Source: Elusimicrobiota bacterium (GTDB lineage: Bacteria; Elusimicrobiota; Elusimicrobia; Elusimicrobiales; UBA9959). Taken from it: a stretch of 64,000 bases of DNA. Location: assembly GCA_016208085.1 (NCBI GenBank), contig JACQYT010000092.1, positions 40,404 through 104,403 of the forward strand, read 5' to 3'. The position numbers and the translations under genes were made by a program. Shown here in pieces: positions 26,512 through 35,023 of the stretch. The first letter of the stretch is position 1. Every line of letters begins with the position of its first letter. The notes beneath the pieces were generated by a model. That model was not told the DNA's origin. It saw only the letters and a program-made list of their open reading frames with translations, and made no database searches.

Positions 26512-27738
26512 ATGTCCGCTGAATTTTTCATAGCCTACCGTTACCTGAAAGCCAAAAGAAAGGGCCTTTTTTCCATGGTCACCACCGTCATAGGCATAGC
26601 CGGCGTGGGGCTGGGCGTGGCCGCGCTTATAGTGACGCTTTCCATCATGAACGGCTTCCAGTCCGATATCAAAAAAAAGATAATAGACGCGCAGGCGCAT
26701 ATAGTCGTCTACGGTTCCGTAACAACGGATGATTACGCCGCCTTTTCGGCCCGCCTTAAAAAACAGGCCCATTTTGCTGCTTACGCCCCTTTCGTGCTGG
26801 GCCAGGGGATACTCACTTTTGACAACCGCTCCGCGGGCGTGGTGATGAAAGGCCTTGAGCCCGAGAGCGAATTTAAGATTAACAACCTTAAAAACTACCT
26901 GGTGGACGGGTCCTGGGCGGCTCTGGGGCAGGCTAAGCCCGGCGAGCCGCCGGCCCTGTTCCTGGGAGAGGAACTGGCCAAGAACCTGGGCGCCTGGACG
27001 GGGAACGAGGTTATACTGGTCTCGCCCAAACCGGCTCTCACCGGCATGGGCATCCTGCCCAGGATGAAAAAATTCAAGGTGGCCGGCATTATTCGCACCG
27101 GCTATTACGAGTTTGACAATACGATGGCTTACTGCGGACTCTCGGCCGCGTCCGATTTCTTCGGCTTGGCCGGCGGCATAAACGGCATGGGTGTAAAGCT
27201 TGACGACATAAACCGCGCGAAAGAAAGCGCCGGCGCCCTGAAAAAAGAGCTGGGTTTCGGCTATACGGTAAAGACCTACGCGGACATGAACCGGACGCTT
27301 TTTGCGGCGCTGCATCTTGAAAAATTCGTGATGTCGCTGGTGCTGGCGCTTATAATACTCGTGGCCACCTTCAATATAGCCTCCAACCTGCTGATGATGA
27401 GCGTTGAGAAGCTGCGCGACATAGGCGTTTTGCGCGCGATGGGCGCGGGGCCCGCTTTCGTGCGGAAAATATTTTTCTGGGAGGGGAACCTGATAGCCCT
27501 GAGCGGCATAACGCTGGGCGTTCTGCTCGGCGTCGGGCTGTCGGTGTTTATCGCCGCCTATCCGGTGGTGGAACTCCCGTCCGACATCTATTACGTGACC
27601 AGGGTGCCTGTGGAGCTGAAAATAAGGGACCTCCTGGCGACGGCGCTGGTCAGCTATCTCTTATGCATGCTGAGCGCCATCTATCCGGCCGTGCGCGCCT
27701 CAAAAATAAGCCCGGTGGACGCGATACGCTATGGATAA
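26512..27738 (+). CDS. lolC: lipoprotein-releasing system permease (LolC/LolE type)
   Basis: This inner-membrane permease extracts lipoproteins for transfer to the outer membrane. The ATG at 26512 gives the typical start SAEFFIAYRYLKAKRKGLFSMVT. The first membrane helix follows (IGIAGVGLGVAALIVTLSIMNGF), then a large periplasmic domain and three C-terminal helices of the FtsX fold ending ISPVDAIRYG. The length of 408 residues fits LolC/LolE. An in-frame start at 26470 would be translated from the repeat arm and is rejected. Together with lolD at 27929 it forms LolCD; only one permease gene is present, suggesting a LolF-like homodimer. Confidence 0.92.
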   Translation: MSAEFFIAYRYLKAKRKGLFSMVTTVIGIAGVGLGVAALIVTLSIMNGFQSDIKKKIIDAQAHIVVYGSVTTDDYAAFSARLKKQAHFAAYAPFVLGQGILTFDNRSAGVVMKGLEPESEFKINNLKNYLVDGSWAALGQAKPGEPPALFLGEELAKNLGAWTGNEVILVSPKPALTGMGILPRMKKFKVAGIIRTGYYEFDNTMAYCGLSAASDFFGLAGGINGMGVKLDDINRAKESAGALKKELGFGYTVKTYADMNRTLFAALHLEKFVMSLVLALIILVATFNIASNLLMMSVEKLRDIGVLRAMGAGPAFVRKIFFWEGNLIALSGITLGVLLGVGLSVFIAAYPVVELPSDIYYVTRVPVELKIRDLLATALVSYLLCMLSAIYPAVRASKISPVDAIRYG

Positions 27739-27788
27739 GGCGCAGATGGTCACAGATGGGAAGACGCAGGTTAGGCTCTGTGACAGAA

Positions 27789-27917
27789 TAGGATGGACAT
27801 TTGGATGAGTCGATTTTGGAGCGAGCCGAAGCGGCGTGAAGCGACACGTACTATACGTACGTTAGCGGAATGCCGCAAAGGCGCAGCCCAAAAGCGGCCA
27901 GCCAAATGGCTATCCTT
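27789..27917. mobile_element. MITE-like palindromic element between lolC and lolD
   Basis: The ends AGGATGGACATTTGG (27790-27804) and CCAAATGGCTATCCT (27902-27916) are imperfect inverted repeats, and the middle is also self-complementary (ACGTACTATACGTACGT). It has no coding capacity. It separates two genes that are normally adjacent and ends 12 bases before the lolD ATG, which lacks a clear ribosome site. Confidence 0.7.
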
Positions 27918-27928
27918 AACACAGATTC

Positions 27929-28609
27929 ATGGATAAAATAGTTCATATAGAAGACCTGGGCAAGACTTACGTGCAGGGGCACGAGCAGATACTCGTGCTT
28001 GAAAATATAAATTTCGATATAAAAGCCGGGGAGTTCGTGGCGCTGCTCGGCCCTTCGGGTTCCGGTAAGTCCACTTTCCTGAACCTTGTCGGCGTCCTGG
28101 ACGACTGCTACAGCGGGTCCATAACTCTTTTCGGGTCCCGCCTTGAGCCTTTGAGCGAGGTGAAAAAAGCGGAGCTGCGGCGGCGCAACATCGGCTTTGT
28201 TTTTCAGTTCGATTCCCTGCTGCCGGAATTCACCGTGCTTGAAAATATAGACATGCCGGCGCGCATCATGGGCCGGAGCGACGCCGGCGCGGCCATGGCG
28301 CTTTTAAAGCGTTTCGGGCTTGAAATGATAGCGCATAAATTCCCGATGGATATCTCGGGCGGGGAAAAACAGCGCGCGGCGATCCTCAGAGCTCTGAGAA
28401 ATAAGCCCGGGCTTGTGATAGCCGACGAGCCTACGGGAAACCTGGACAAGCATAACGCCAGGATAGTCCTGGACGATCTTAAAAAGGTCAACGCGGCTGG
28501 CGCGGCCGTGCTTATGGTCACGCACAACGAGGAAGCCTCCGCCTACGCGGATAGGGTGTTCCACCTGTCGGGCGGCCGTATTGCGGAAACTAAAGTAGAT
28601 GGTAGGTAG
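27929..28609 (+). CDS. lolD: lipoprotein-releasing system ATPase LolD
   Basis: LolD powers lipoprotein release by the LolC/E permease. It is a 226-residue ABC ATPase of the MacB/LolD subclass: Walker A GPSGSGKSTFLNLVG, Q-loop FVFQFDSLLPEFT, signature DISGGEKQRAAILRAL, Walker B LVIADEPTGNLD and switch VTHNEE. It lies 190 bases after lolC with a MITE-like element between. The C-terminal residues VDGR and the TAG stop are encoded by a GGTAGGTAG-type repeat arm, so the tail is probably acquired. Confidence 0.93.
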   Translation: MDKIVHIEDLGKTYVQGHEQILVLENINFDIKAGEFVALLGPSGSGKSTFLNLVGVLDDCYSGSITLFGSRLEPLSEVKKAELRRRNIGFVFQFDSLLPEFTVLENIDMPARIMGRSDAGAAMALLKRFGLEMIAHKFPMDISGGEKQRAAILRALRNKPGLVIADEPTGNLDKHNARIVLDDLKKVNAAGAAVLMVTHNEEASAYADRVFHLSGGRIAETKVDGR

Positions 28610-28633
28610 TAGGACCCCAGTCCCACAGGGCCC

Positions 28634-28661
28634 TTGACAAAATTTATATATCTGGTAGAAA
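28634..28661 (+). promoter_or_regulatory. sigma-70 type promoter of the amylase gene
   Basis: TTGACA at 28634-28639 is followed after 16 bases by TAGAAA (28656-28661), just upstream of the amylase ATG at 28674. The predicted start of transcription is very close to the ATG, so the leader would be short or absent. Confidence 0.5.
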
Positions 28662-28673
28662 TTAAGTAAGGCC

Positions 28674-29933
28674 ATGAAGACAAAAAGACTGTTAATTGCC
28701 GCGGTCTTTCTATTACCGCTTTCCGGCGGCCCGGCTTTTTGCGCTTCCGGTCATAACCCCGGTTCGGCCGCTTCAAGATTTGATTCCACCATCATGCTTC
28801 AGGGGTTCCACTGGATGTCCTGGAAGACCTCCCCCTGGTGGAGCACGGTGGCAAACAAGACCGGCGATATGTCCAGGGCTGGGATAGACCTGATCTGGCT
28901 GCCGCCTTCTTCCGATTCCGCCAGCGATGAAGGCTATTTGCCCAGAAGGCTGGAAATACAGAACTCTAGGTACGGCTCCTCGGTAGAACTGACCTCAGCC
29001 ATCTCCGCTTTGCACGCCGCCGGCGTGCGTGTCGTGGCCGATATAGTCGTCAACCACCGCGTGGGCACAAAGAACTGGGCCGACTTCACCGACCCGGCGT
29101 GGGGCCCGGATTCAATCTGTTCCGACGACGAGTGGGGCAAGGGCGTTGGCGCGCCGGACACCGGCAAGGGCGTAGCATTCGCGCGCGACATTGACCACAC
29201 CAGGCCGTATGTCCGCCAGAGCGTAACCGGCTGGATGAAATGGCTCAGGACTTCGGTAGGCTACGATGGCTGGCGCTACGATTTTGCCCGGGGCTACGAT
29301 TCCAAATATATGCTGATGTTCAACAGGGCCACAAAGCCGGTTTTCGCGGTGGCCGAGATCTGGGACGATCTGGACCTGAACAACACGGACCCGCACAGGC
29401 AGGCTTTGTGCAGCTGGATGGATTCGGTCAACGGTGAGATAAAAGTTTTTGATTTCACGACCAAGGGCATACTCCAGGCCGCCGTTTCTTCCGGTCAGTA
29501 CTGGCGGCTGAAGGACTCAAGCAACCGCCCTTCCGGCCTTATCGGCTGGTGGCCGGACAATGCCGTGACTTTCGTGGATAATCACGATACCACCGTCAGC
29601 GCGGGTTCCTCCAGGGGCTGGCCTTTCCCCTCCGACAAGATAATGCAGGGCTACGCCTATATCCTGACCCATCCCGGGATCCCGTGCCTCTTCTGGTCCC
29701 ATTTCTTCGACTGGGGCCTGAAAGACGAAATAACGAAGCTGTCCAAACTCAGGAAGTCCCTGAAAATCAATTCATCCAGCGCTGTGAACATTATACAGGC
29801 CTCGCAGAACATCTACACCGCCTCCATAGACAACAAGTTGGTCGTCAAACTCGGCTACCTGGACTGGGACCCCGGTTCCGCCTGGACCCTGGCCGCCCAG
29901 GGCAACGGCTACAAAGTCTGGACGAATAAATAA
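28674..29933 (+). CDS. secreted alpha-amylase (GH13)
   Basis: The enzyme cleaves alpha-1,4-glucans. A signal peptide (residues 1-24, LLIAAVFLLPLSGGPAFCAS) precedes the catalytic barrel. The conserved GH13 regions are VVADIVVNHRVG (I), GWRYDFARGY with the catalytic Asp (II), VFAVAEIWDD with the acid/base Glu (III) and TFVDNHDT (IV). The 419-residue size, the SRGWPFPSDKIMQGYAYILTH segment and a short C-terminal beta domain resemble the plant/archaeal-like GH13 subgroups. It is probably exported to the periplasm or outside. A cysteine at the signal end could make it a lipoprotein, but the context is not a good lipobox. Confidence 0.93.
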   Translation: MKTKRLLIAAVFLLPLSGGPAFCASGHNPGSAASRFDSTIMLQGFHWMSWKTSPWWSTVANKTGDMSRAGIDLIWLPPSSDSASDEGYLPRRLEIQNSRYGSSVELTSAISALHAAGVRVVADIVVNHRVGTKNWADFTDPAWGPDSICSDDEWGKGVGAPDTGKGVAFARDIDHTRPYVRQSVTGWMKWLRTSVGYDGWRYDFARGYDSKYMLMFNRATKPVFAVAEIWDDLDLNNTDPHRQALCSWMDSVNGEIKVFDFTTKGILQAAVSSGQYWRLKDSSNRPSGLIGWWPDNAVTFVDNHDTTVSAGSSRGWPFPSDKIMQGYAYILTHPGIPCLFWSHFFDWGLKDEITKLSKLRKSLKINSSSAVNIIQASQNIYTASIDNKLVVKLGYLDWDPGSAWTLAAQGNGYKVWTNK

Positions 29934-30028
29934 CTCCCCTAAAATCCTCGGCTCTTTAAATCGGCGTCGCCGTGGGCTCGGCTTTACAGCTAAAAAATTA
30001 ATAGGACCCTGCCGGAGTCGAGGGTAAA

Positions 30029-30197
30029 TTCCCTGTGCGCTCCAAGACCGGGTTTTGAGGAAGAAGCCCGTGGTCTTCCGCCGGCGTGCGAACTCGCCTC
30101 GCACATAGTGCGAGGCTCAAACATTCACCGCCGTTTCCTAATGATAGAAATCCGCTCCAGACCACAGGCTTAAACCCGGAAGGGAGCGCACAGGGAA
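30029..30197. repeat. 169-base nested stem-loop element
   Basis: Three stems nest inside each other: TTCCCTGTGCGCTCC (30029) with GGGAGCGCACAGGGAA (30182), CCGGGTTT (30048) with AAACCCGG (30172), and GCCCGTGGTCT (30067) with AGACCACAGGC (30159). A small hairpin CCTCGCACATAGTGCGAGG forms the centre (30102-30120). There is no open frame of note. It could be a structured RNA or a MITE-like element; only copies elsewhere would tell. The rest of the 435-base gene-free stretch (29934-30368) is described in the next entry. Confidence 0.65.
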
Positions 30198-30266
30198 CCC
30201 ACCCTCGCCTCCAGCCCAAATAAAAATAAATGGCGATTTTCCGGCGGGGAATAAACTTCCGTATGC

Positions 30267-30327
30267 AAATCCCCCTTACTTTGCTAAAAGGGGGATAGTG
30301 TAAAAGGCGCCAGGCGCCTTTTACACT
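30267..30327. repeat. AAATCCCCC hairpin and adjoining perfect palindrome
   Basis: AAATCCCCCTTACTTTGCTA followed by AAAGGGGGAT (30267-30296) is a copy of the dispersed hairpin also seen at 18496. It is directly joined to a perfect palindrome with 15-base arms AGTGTAAAAGGCGCC and one loop base (30297-30327). The pair lies 40 bases before the ExeA-like gene and may terminate or regulate transcription. Confidence 0.7.
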
Positions 30328-30368
30328 GCTTGCTTTGCCCACGGCTTATATATTTAAATATCTGAACT

Positions 30369-31166
30369 ATGTATCAGAAACACTGGGACCTTAAGAAACT
30401 GCCTTTTGAAAATACACCTGACACCGAATTTTTCTTTGAATCGGAAAAGCATAAGGAGGCTTTTTCAAGGCTCGCTTATGTCATAGAAGAAAAAAAATCG
30501 TGCGCGGCCCTGACCGGAGCTTACGGCACCGGCAAGACGCTGGTGCTGAAGGCTCTGGAACTGGAATTCAAAAAAAAGGGGTATGTCTTTTCCTTTGTGA
30601 ATAATCCGCGCCTGGACGACCTGGGGCTTTTAAAAATGATCCTGCATAATTTCACCGGCTACAACGTGCCGCCGCGCAAGGAAGACGTGCTGATGGGGAT
30701 AGAAAAATTCCTGCGCGACACCTACCAGGACGGCAAGCATGTGGTGGCGGCCATAGACGAGGCGCAGCTTATAGACGACATTTCGGTGTTCGAGGAACTG
30801 CGGCTTTTGCTTAATTTCCAGACCGAAACCCGCTTCCTGATAACGCTTTTGCTGGCGGGCCAGCCGGAACTTAACGGGAAGCTCGACGCCAATAAGCAGT
30901 TCAGCCAGCGCATAGTCTTAAGCTATAACCTGGCTCCGCTGGATTTTGAAGAGACAAAAGAATACATGGACCACCGCCTGAAGATTGCCGGGCTTAAGGA
31001 AAACATATTTGATGCCGAGGCGCTTGAAACGGTCTTTGAGCGCTCGGGCGGCATACCCAGGTGGATAAACAATATCTCGAATATGAGCATGCTGACGGCT
31101 TTTTCAAAAGGCGAACAGCGCATCGGCGCAGAAATAGTCATCGAGGCGATAGAGAGCAGCAAATAA
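30369..31166 (+). CDS. ExeA/GspA-like AAA ATPase
   Basis: The 265-residue ATPase starts with the family hallmark YQKHWDLKKLPFENTPDTEFFFES. It has Walker A ALTGAYGTGKTLVLK near residue 50, Walker B VVAAIDEAQLI near 135 and an arginine-containing C-terminal lid (GGIPRWINNISN). Relatives work in type II secretion (ExeA/GspA, peptidoglycan remodelling) or in exopolysaccharide/exosortase clusters. It lacks the periplasmic peptidoglycan-binding domain of ExeA, so it is a cytosolic ATPase only. The two following genes (PIG-L and WecA-like) suggest a link with surface polysaccharide. Confidence 0.88.
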   Translation: MYQKHWDLKKLPFENTPDTEFFFESEKHKEAFSRLAYVIEEKKSCAALTGAYGTGKTLVLKALELEFKKKGYVFSFVNNPRLDDLGLLKMILHNFTGYNVPPRKEDVLMGIEKFLRDTYQDGKHVVAAIDEAQLIDDISVFEELRLLLNFQTETRFLITLLLAGQPELNGKLDANKQFSQRIVLSYNLAPLDFEETKEYMDHRLKIAGLKENIFDAEALETVFERSGGIPRWINNISNMSMLTAFSKGEQRIGAEIVIEAIESSK

Positions 31167-31170
31167 GGCG

Positions 31171-31194
31171 GGGTATAGGGTAAGGAGTTTCTGA
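31171..31194 (+). repeat. single arm of the GGGTAGA-family repeat
   Basis: GGGTATAGGGTAAGGAGTTT directly follows the ExeA-like gene's stop and reaches to three bases before the next ATG. It equals the inner part of the left arm of the 26422 element, but the inverted arm is missing. The AAGGAG within it may serve as the ribosome site of the PIG-L gene. Confidence 0.65.
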
Positions 31195-31196
31195 AT

Positions 31197-31820
31197 ATGA
31201 ACATCCTGGGCATTGGCGCTCACCCGGACGATCTTGAATTCGGCTGCGGCGGGCTGTTTTATAAATTATCCGCCAGAGGCCATAAAATAAACATGCTGGT
31301 TATGACAGGCGGCGATATAGGCGGCAACCCCGGCGCGCGCAAGGTCGAACAGGAAAAAGCCGCCGGCCTGCTTAAAGCGGAGTTGTTCTGGGGGGGGTTC
31401 AGAGATACGGAGGTTCCGATGAGCCGGGAAATCATCCAGACCGCGGAGCGCCACATAGCGCTTGTGAAACCGGATCTCATCCTGGTCAACTACGGCGACG
31501 ACACGCACCAGGACCACCGCAATGTTTCAAGAGCGGTTGTAACGGCGGCCCGCTATAGGAAGAATATCCTCTTCTATGAAGTGCCTACCACCATGAATTT
31601 CGTGCCGACCATCTTCTCCGATATCGGCGGCGTGATAAACAAAAAAGTGCGGCTTTTAAAATGCCACTGTTCACAGATCTACAGGACCAGGGTCAAAAAT
31701 CTCTCCATCATAGAGAGCGCCAGGAGCGCGGCGGTATTCAGAGGCTATCAGGACCGGCTGAAATACGCCGAAGGATTCGTGCCGCAGCGCCTGTTGCTGG
31801 ACTTCATACTTAAACGCTGA
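31197..31820 (+). CDS. PIG-L family N-acetylglucosaminyl deacetylase-like protein
   Basis: The 207-residue protein has the zinc-site signature AHPDDLEFGCGG at residues 8-19 and the second histidine motif DDTHQDHRNVSRAV near residue 103. Both are typical of PIG-L/BshB1-type deacetylases that remove acetyl groups from GlcNAc-linked substrates. It overlaps the next gene by one base and follows an ExeA-like ATPase. A role in bacillithiol-like thiol synthesis or in modifying an undecaprenyl-linked sugar is possible; the WecA-like neighbour favours the latter. Confidence 0.88.
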   Translation: MNILGIGAHPDDLEFGCGGLFYKLSARGHKINMLVMTGGDIGGNPGARKVEQEKAAGLLKAELFWGGFRDTEVPMSREIIQTAERHIALVKPDLILVNYGDDTHQDHRNVSRAVVTAARYRKNILFYEVPTTMNFVPTIFSDIGGVINKKVRLLKCHCSQIYRTRVKNLSIIESARSAAVFRGYQDRLKYAEGFVPQRLLLDFILKR

Positions 31821-32965
31821 TGAGCAAAAAGGGAAAATCGGTCGCCTTTTTAAGCCTGGCGGCGCTGCTGGTCATGCTGCCGCCCGGCGGTTTTTCCGCC
31901 TGGACCTGGGTGGAGGGCCTGCGCTGGTTCTACCTTTTCCTTATCGCTTCGCTGATCGCGCTTGTGTTCTCCCCGCTGACCTCCCTGCTTGCGTGGCGCA
32001 TAGGCGCCGTGGACCTGCCGGGCGAACGAAAAATCCATACGGAACCGGTGCCGCGCGTAGGAGGGCTCGCCGTCTACGCCGCTTTTATCTGTACGGTGTT
32101 CAGAAACCAGCAGTTTTCAGAGGAGGTCCTGGGCATAATGCTGGGCGGTTCGGTGATATTCGCTCTCGGCTTCATGGACGACTGGAAACAGCTGTCCGCG
32201 AAGACCAGACTGGTATGGCAGGCGGCGGCTTCGGTTATAGTGGTGCTTTTCGGCTTGCGTCTCAGCTTCGCGCTGCAACTCCCGTTCGGTTACTGGATCT
32301 CCTGCGTCCTTTCCGTTCTATGGCTGGTGGGCATAACCAACGCGTTCAATTTCATGGACGGCATAGACGGCCTCGCCTCCAGCATGGGCGCGGTCTGCGC
32401 GCTTTTGTTCCTGGGTATAGGCTGGAATTCCAGCCAGTATCCGCTGTCTTTCATGTCGGCGGCGCTGGCCGGCGCCTGCGCGGGTTTTTTGAGGATCAAC
32501 TGGCGGCCGGCCCGGGCTTTCCTGGGCGACTGCGGCTCCACCTTCATAGGTTTCATGCTCGGCTGCCTGGCCCTTTACGGCAGCTGGGCCACCAATAACC
32601 CGGTCGTGGCGTTTTCAACCCCGCTGCTGGTGCTGGGTATACCGATCTTTGACCTCATCTATACCACGGTCTCAAGAATAAGGAACGGACAGGTAAACAA
32701 TATCGGGGAATGGCTGGAATACACCGGCAAGGACCATTTCCATCACAGGCTGATGAAGCTGGGCCTGAGCGTGGGGGGCACGGTCGGTTTTATAACGCTT
32801 TTAAATATCTGCCTGGGCTTGAGCGCCTGGACCATGCGGCATACGGCCTCCACGCTGGGCACCTGGTTCTTAATGGCCCAGAGCCTGATAATCTTCGCCA
32901 TAGTGGTGGCGCTGATGCTTCTGGGCAGGGAGAGGACAAAAGAAAGGGTAGAGGGGAGAGGGTAG
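31820..32965 (+). CDS. undecaprenyl-phosphate sugar-1-phosphate transferase (WecA/TagO-like)
   Basis: This polytopic membrane enzyme links a UDP-sugar phosphate to undecaprenyl phosphate, the first step of many surface glycans. About ten hydrophobic segments are visible. The catalytic motifs are GERKIHTEPVPRVGG, FMDDWKQLSAKTRL, NAFNFMDGIDGLASS, FLGDCGSTFIGF and the HFHHRL motif that separates WecA/TagO from MraY. It is translationally coupled to the PIG-L gene. The C-terminal residues ERVEGRG and the TAG stop are made by a GGGTAGA-type repeat (32945-32968), giving the same tail as the FtcD protein. Confidence 0.9.
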   Translation: MSKKGKSVAFLSLAALLVMLPPGGFSAWTWVEGLRWFYLFLIASLIALVFSPLTSLLAWRIGAVDLPGERKIHTEPVPRVGGLAVYAAFICTVFRNQQFSEEVLGIMLGGSVIFALGFMDDWKQLSAKTRLVWQAAASVIVVLFGLRLSFALQLPFGYWISCVLSVLWLVGITNAFNFMDGIDGLASSMGAVCALLFLGIGWNSSQYPLSFMSAALAGACAGFLRINWRPARAFLGDCGSTFIGFMLGCLALYGSWATNNPVVAFSTPLLVLGIPIFDLIYTTVSRIRNGQVNNIGEWLEYTGKDHFHHRLMKLGLSVGGTVGFITLLNICLGLSAWTMRHTASTLGTWFLMAQSLIIFAIVVALMLLGRERTKERVEGRG

Positions 32966-32968
32966 AAG
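32945..32968 (+). repeat. single arm of the GGGTAGA-family repeat
   Basis: GGGTAGAGGGGAGAGGGTAG overlaps the last codons and the stop of the WecA-like gene. The inverted arm is absent, so this is a half element. Confidence 0.7.
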
Positions 32969-33086
32969 GTGTGGAAAAGATAAGAAACTATTTATCTTTC
33001 GGCTTCTTCCCTGACCGGCGTAGCGCAATTTTAAGGCGTTCATTTGCAAAATACACAGCTATAGTTGTTTGACAGGCGAACGAACG

Positions 33087-33111
33087 CCCGAAAATTGCTG
33101 CAATTTTCGGG
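33087..33111. repeat. 25-base palindrome ending three bases before a start codon
   Basis: CCCGAAAATTGC, one central T-G step and GCAATTTTCGGG form an almost perfect palindrome. It stops three bases before the epimerase ATG at 33115, so any hairpin would lie on the translation start. An identical 25-base copy precedes the DUF3307 gene at 55652. Confidence 0.8.
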
Positions 33112-33114
33112 TTT

Positions 33115-34206
33115 ATGAAAGAAACAGTTATAGTGAAAACAGCCGTTCGCATGCTGGACGCGGAGCTTTTCCAGCCGTTCACCATCTCAAGCGGAAGCCA
33201 TAAGACGCTTGAAAACGCGCTTTTGGGCGTACGGACCCGGGAGGGGATATGGGGCTGGGGCGAAGCCGCGGTGGCGCCGCATATCACGGGGGAAACCCAG
33301 AAAACCACTTATCTGAACCTGGCAAGGACCGCCGAATGGCTTAAGGGCAGGGACATAGCGGATTACATGAAGCTTTTTGTCCGGCTTGAAGATGCTCTGG
33401 AATCAAACCGCGCGGCTTTGGCCGCTTCCCAGATGGCGCTTTTGGACGCCCTGGCCCGGACGCTTAAGAGGCCGCTGTGGCGGCTTTACGGCGTAAAGCC
33501 GGTTCCAGTGCGGACTGATATAACCGTCGTCATAGGCGCCGAAGCCCGGGCTTATGAGTTCGCCGCGCGCTGGCGCAAGCGGGGATTTTCAATATTCAAG
33601 ATAAAGACCGGCGCAGACACGGATTCGGACCTTGCGCGGATCCTGGCGGTCAAAAAAGCCGCGCCCGGCGCCCGTGTATACCTGGACTTCAACGGCGCTT
33701 ATGACGCCCGCACCGCCGAGCGTTTCGTAAAACGGCTTGAGCAGAAAGGCGTCAGGCCGTGCGTCATAGAGCAGCCTGTGGCGAAGGGTGATGATGAGGG
33801 GCTGGGTTATCTCTCAAGGCGGCTTAATATCCCGGTCTGCGCCGATGAGAGCGTCTATTCGGTGTCCGACGCGGTGCGCCTGATCAAAAAAAAGCGGGTC
33901 ACCGCCGTTAATATAAAACTTGCCAAACTGGGGCTGCTGCGCGCCAGGGAGGTCTGGGCGCTTGCCAGGGCTGCAAGCGTAAAACTCATGATGGGCGAAA
34001 TGCTTGAGACGGAACTGGCTTCGACCTGCGCGGCGCAATTCGCGTCGGGGCTTGGCGGCTTTGACTTTGTTGATCTTGACGCGCCGTTCTTTATAAAACA
34101 AAAAGCGATGAAAGGGGGGCGGCATATCTTATCAAACGGCGTCTATGACATAAAAAGCATAAAGGCCGGCATAGGCTATACGCCGTTACAGAAGGATAAA
34201 GGATGA
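33115..34206 (+). CDS. dipeptide epimerase (L-Ala-D/L-Glu epimerase type, enolase superfamily)
   Basis: The 363-residue enzyme belongs to the muconate-lactonizing subgroup of the enolase superfamily. The Lys-x-Lys base is in FSIFKIKTG near residue 162. Metal ligands are in VYLDFNGAYD, VIEQPV and PVCADESVYS, and the opposite Lys is in AVNIKLAKLG. A terminal MGEMLETELASTCA motif completes the set. Enzymes of this type epimerise L-Ala-D-Glu from recycled murein. This fits the presence of murQ and dacB in the same window. No ribosome site is seen because the CCCGAAAATTGC palindrome lies directly in front. Confidence 0.88.
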   Translation: MKETVIVKTAVRMLDAELFQPFTISSGSHKTLENALLGVRTREGIWGWGEAAVAPHITGETQKTTYLNLARTAEWLKGRDIADYMKLFVRLEDALESNRAALAASQMALLDALARTLKRPLWRLYGVKPVPVRTDITVVIGAEARAYEFAARWRKRGFSIFKIKTGADTDSDLARILAVKKAAPGARVYLDFNGAYDARTAERFVKRLEQKGVRPCVIEQPVAKGDDEGLGYLSRRLNIPVCADESVYSVSDAVRLIKKKRVTAVNIKLAKLGLLRAREVWALARAASVKLMMGEMLETELASTCAAQFASGLGGFDFVDLDAPFFIKQKAMKGGRHILSNGVYDIKSIKAGIGYTPLQKDKG

Positions 34207-34262
34207 AGGCTTAAGGGCTTTTTTCCACTCTTTTGAATTTTTCGGGATAGCAACCAGCGTTC

Positions 34263-34922
34263 ATGAAAAGCAAGATTTTATTGTTTGTCTGCGCGTTTCT
34301 ATTTTCCGCCGGCGCGCGGGCGCAGTACAATTATTCCTTCCCGGAGGAGATGGAGCCGCTTGAGGAAGCGCCCAAGAAGGCGGCTCTTCCCCGCTTTTAC
34401 CGCTACTATTACGCCGTCGGCGGCGGGGTTTCCGCGCCGGTCGGCGGGCGCTGGGGGGATAAAGACGCGGGGTTCAAATCATCCCCGGCCTGGTCTTTCG
34501 CAGCCGCCAAAAAAGTTGACGATCTCCTGAGTTACGGGATTGAATCCTCATACGACACGGGATACAGACACAGGACGCTTCCGGAGATGAGCGTGCGTCT
34601 GTTTTCCTTTACGCCGTTCATCAGGGCCGCTCGCCGCTACGGGGGCAGCGCTTATTATGCGGTCCTGGGCGCGGGAATTTATCACTGGAGCCAGCCCGCA
34701 TTCGGTTCCGCCGGGACCGGGCGTCCCTCGGGTTCCGGTTCAAGCCTCGGCGTCAATATAGGCGGCGGCGCCCTCTACCCTTTCGGCGGCGGCCTGAAGG
34801 TCGGTTTCGATCTGCGCTGGCACCACCTCTTTTCGGTCAACAGCGGTAATTTTGAAGCGGACCTGATTAATAATATCGTTGGGACCATCGTGTTCTGTTA
34901 CGGGTTTATAAACAGCCCTTGA
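34263..34922 (+). CDS. outer-membrane beta-barrel protein, function unknown
   Basis: The 219-residue protein has a signal peptide (MKSKILLFVCAFLFSAGARA) and an acidic proline-rich linker. Glycine/aromatic-rich strands follow (FYRYYYAVGGGVSAPVGGRWG; GGALYPFGGGLKVGFDLRWHHLF), ending IVGTIVFCYGFINSP. It resembles small OmpA/OmpW-like barrels. It lies 56 bases after the epimerase gene and may share its transcript. No catalytic motif is seen. Confidence 0.7.
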   Translation: MKSKILLFVCAFLFSAGARAQYNYSFPEEMEPLEEAPKKAALPRFYRYYYAVGGGVSAPVGGRWGDKDAGFKSSPAWSFAAAKKVDDLLSYGIESSYDTGYRHRTLPEMSVRLFSFTPFIRAARRYGGSAYYAVLGAGIYHWSQPAFGSAGTGRPSGSGSSLGVNIGGGALYPFGGGLKVGFDLRWHHLFSVNSGNFEADLINNIVGTIVFCYGFINSP

Positions 34923-34970
34923 CAAGTCATCTAAGAATATTACCAAAGGAATGATGTCATCATCGGCAGT
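34921..34970. repeat. segment shared in inverse with 38800-38880
   Basis: GACAAGTCATCTAAGAATAT followed by TACCAAAGG and ATGATGTCATCATCGGCA recurs, diverged and in reverse orientation, around 38800-38880 (CAAGTCATCTAAAATGTTAC, then ATGACATCATCGGCA). The two copies bracket the lipoprotein, HEAT-protein and toxin-antitoxin genes. They may be remnants of one small mobile or regulatory element. Confidence 0.5.
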
Positions 34971-35023
34971 TTCTTTTTCTTTTTTGCTTCTTTTTTCTTT
35001 TTGTGAATTCATGTGGATAAGGT

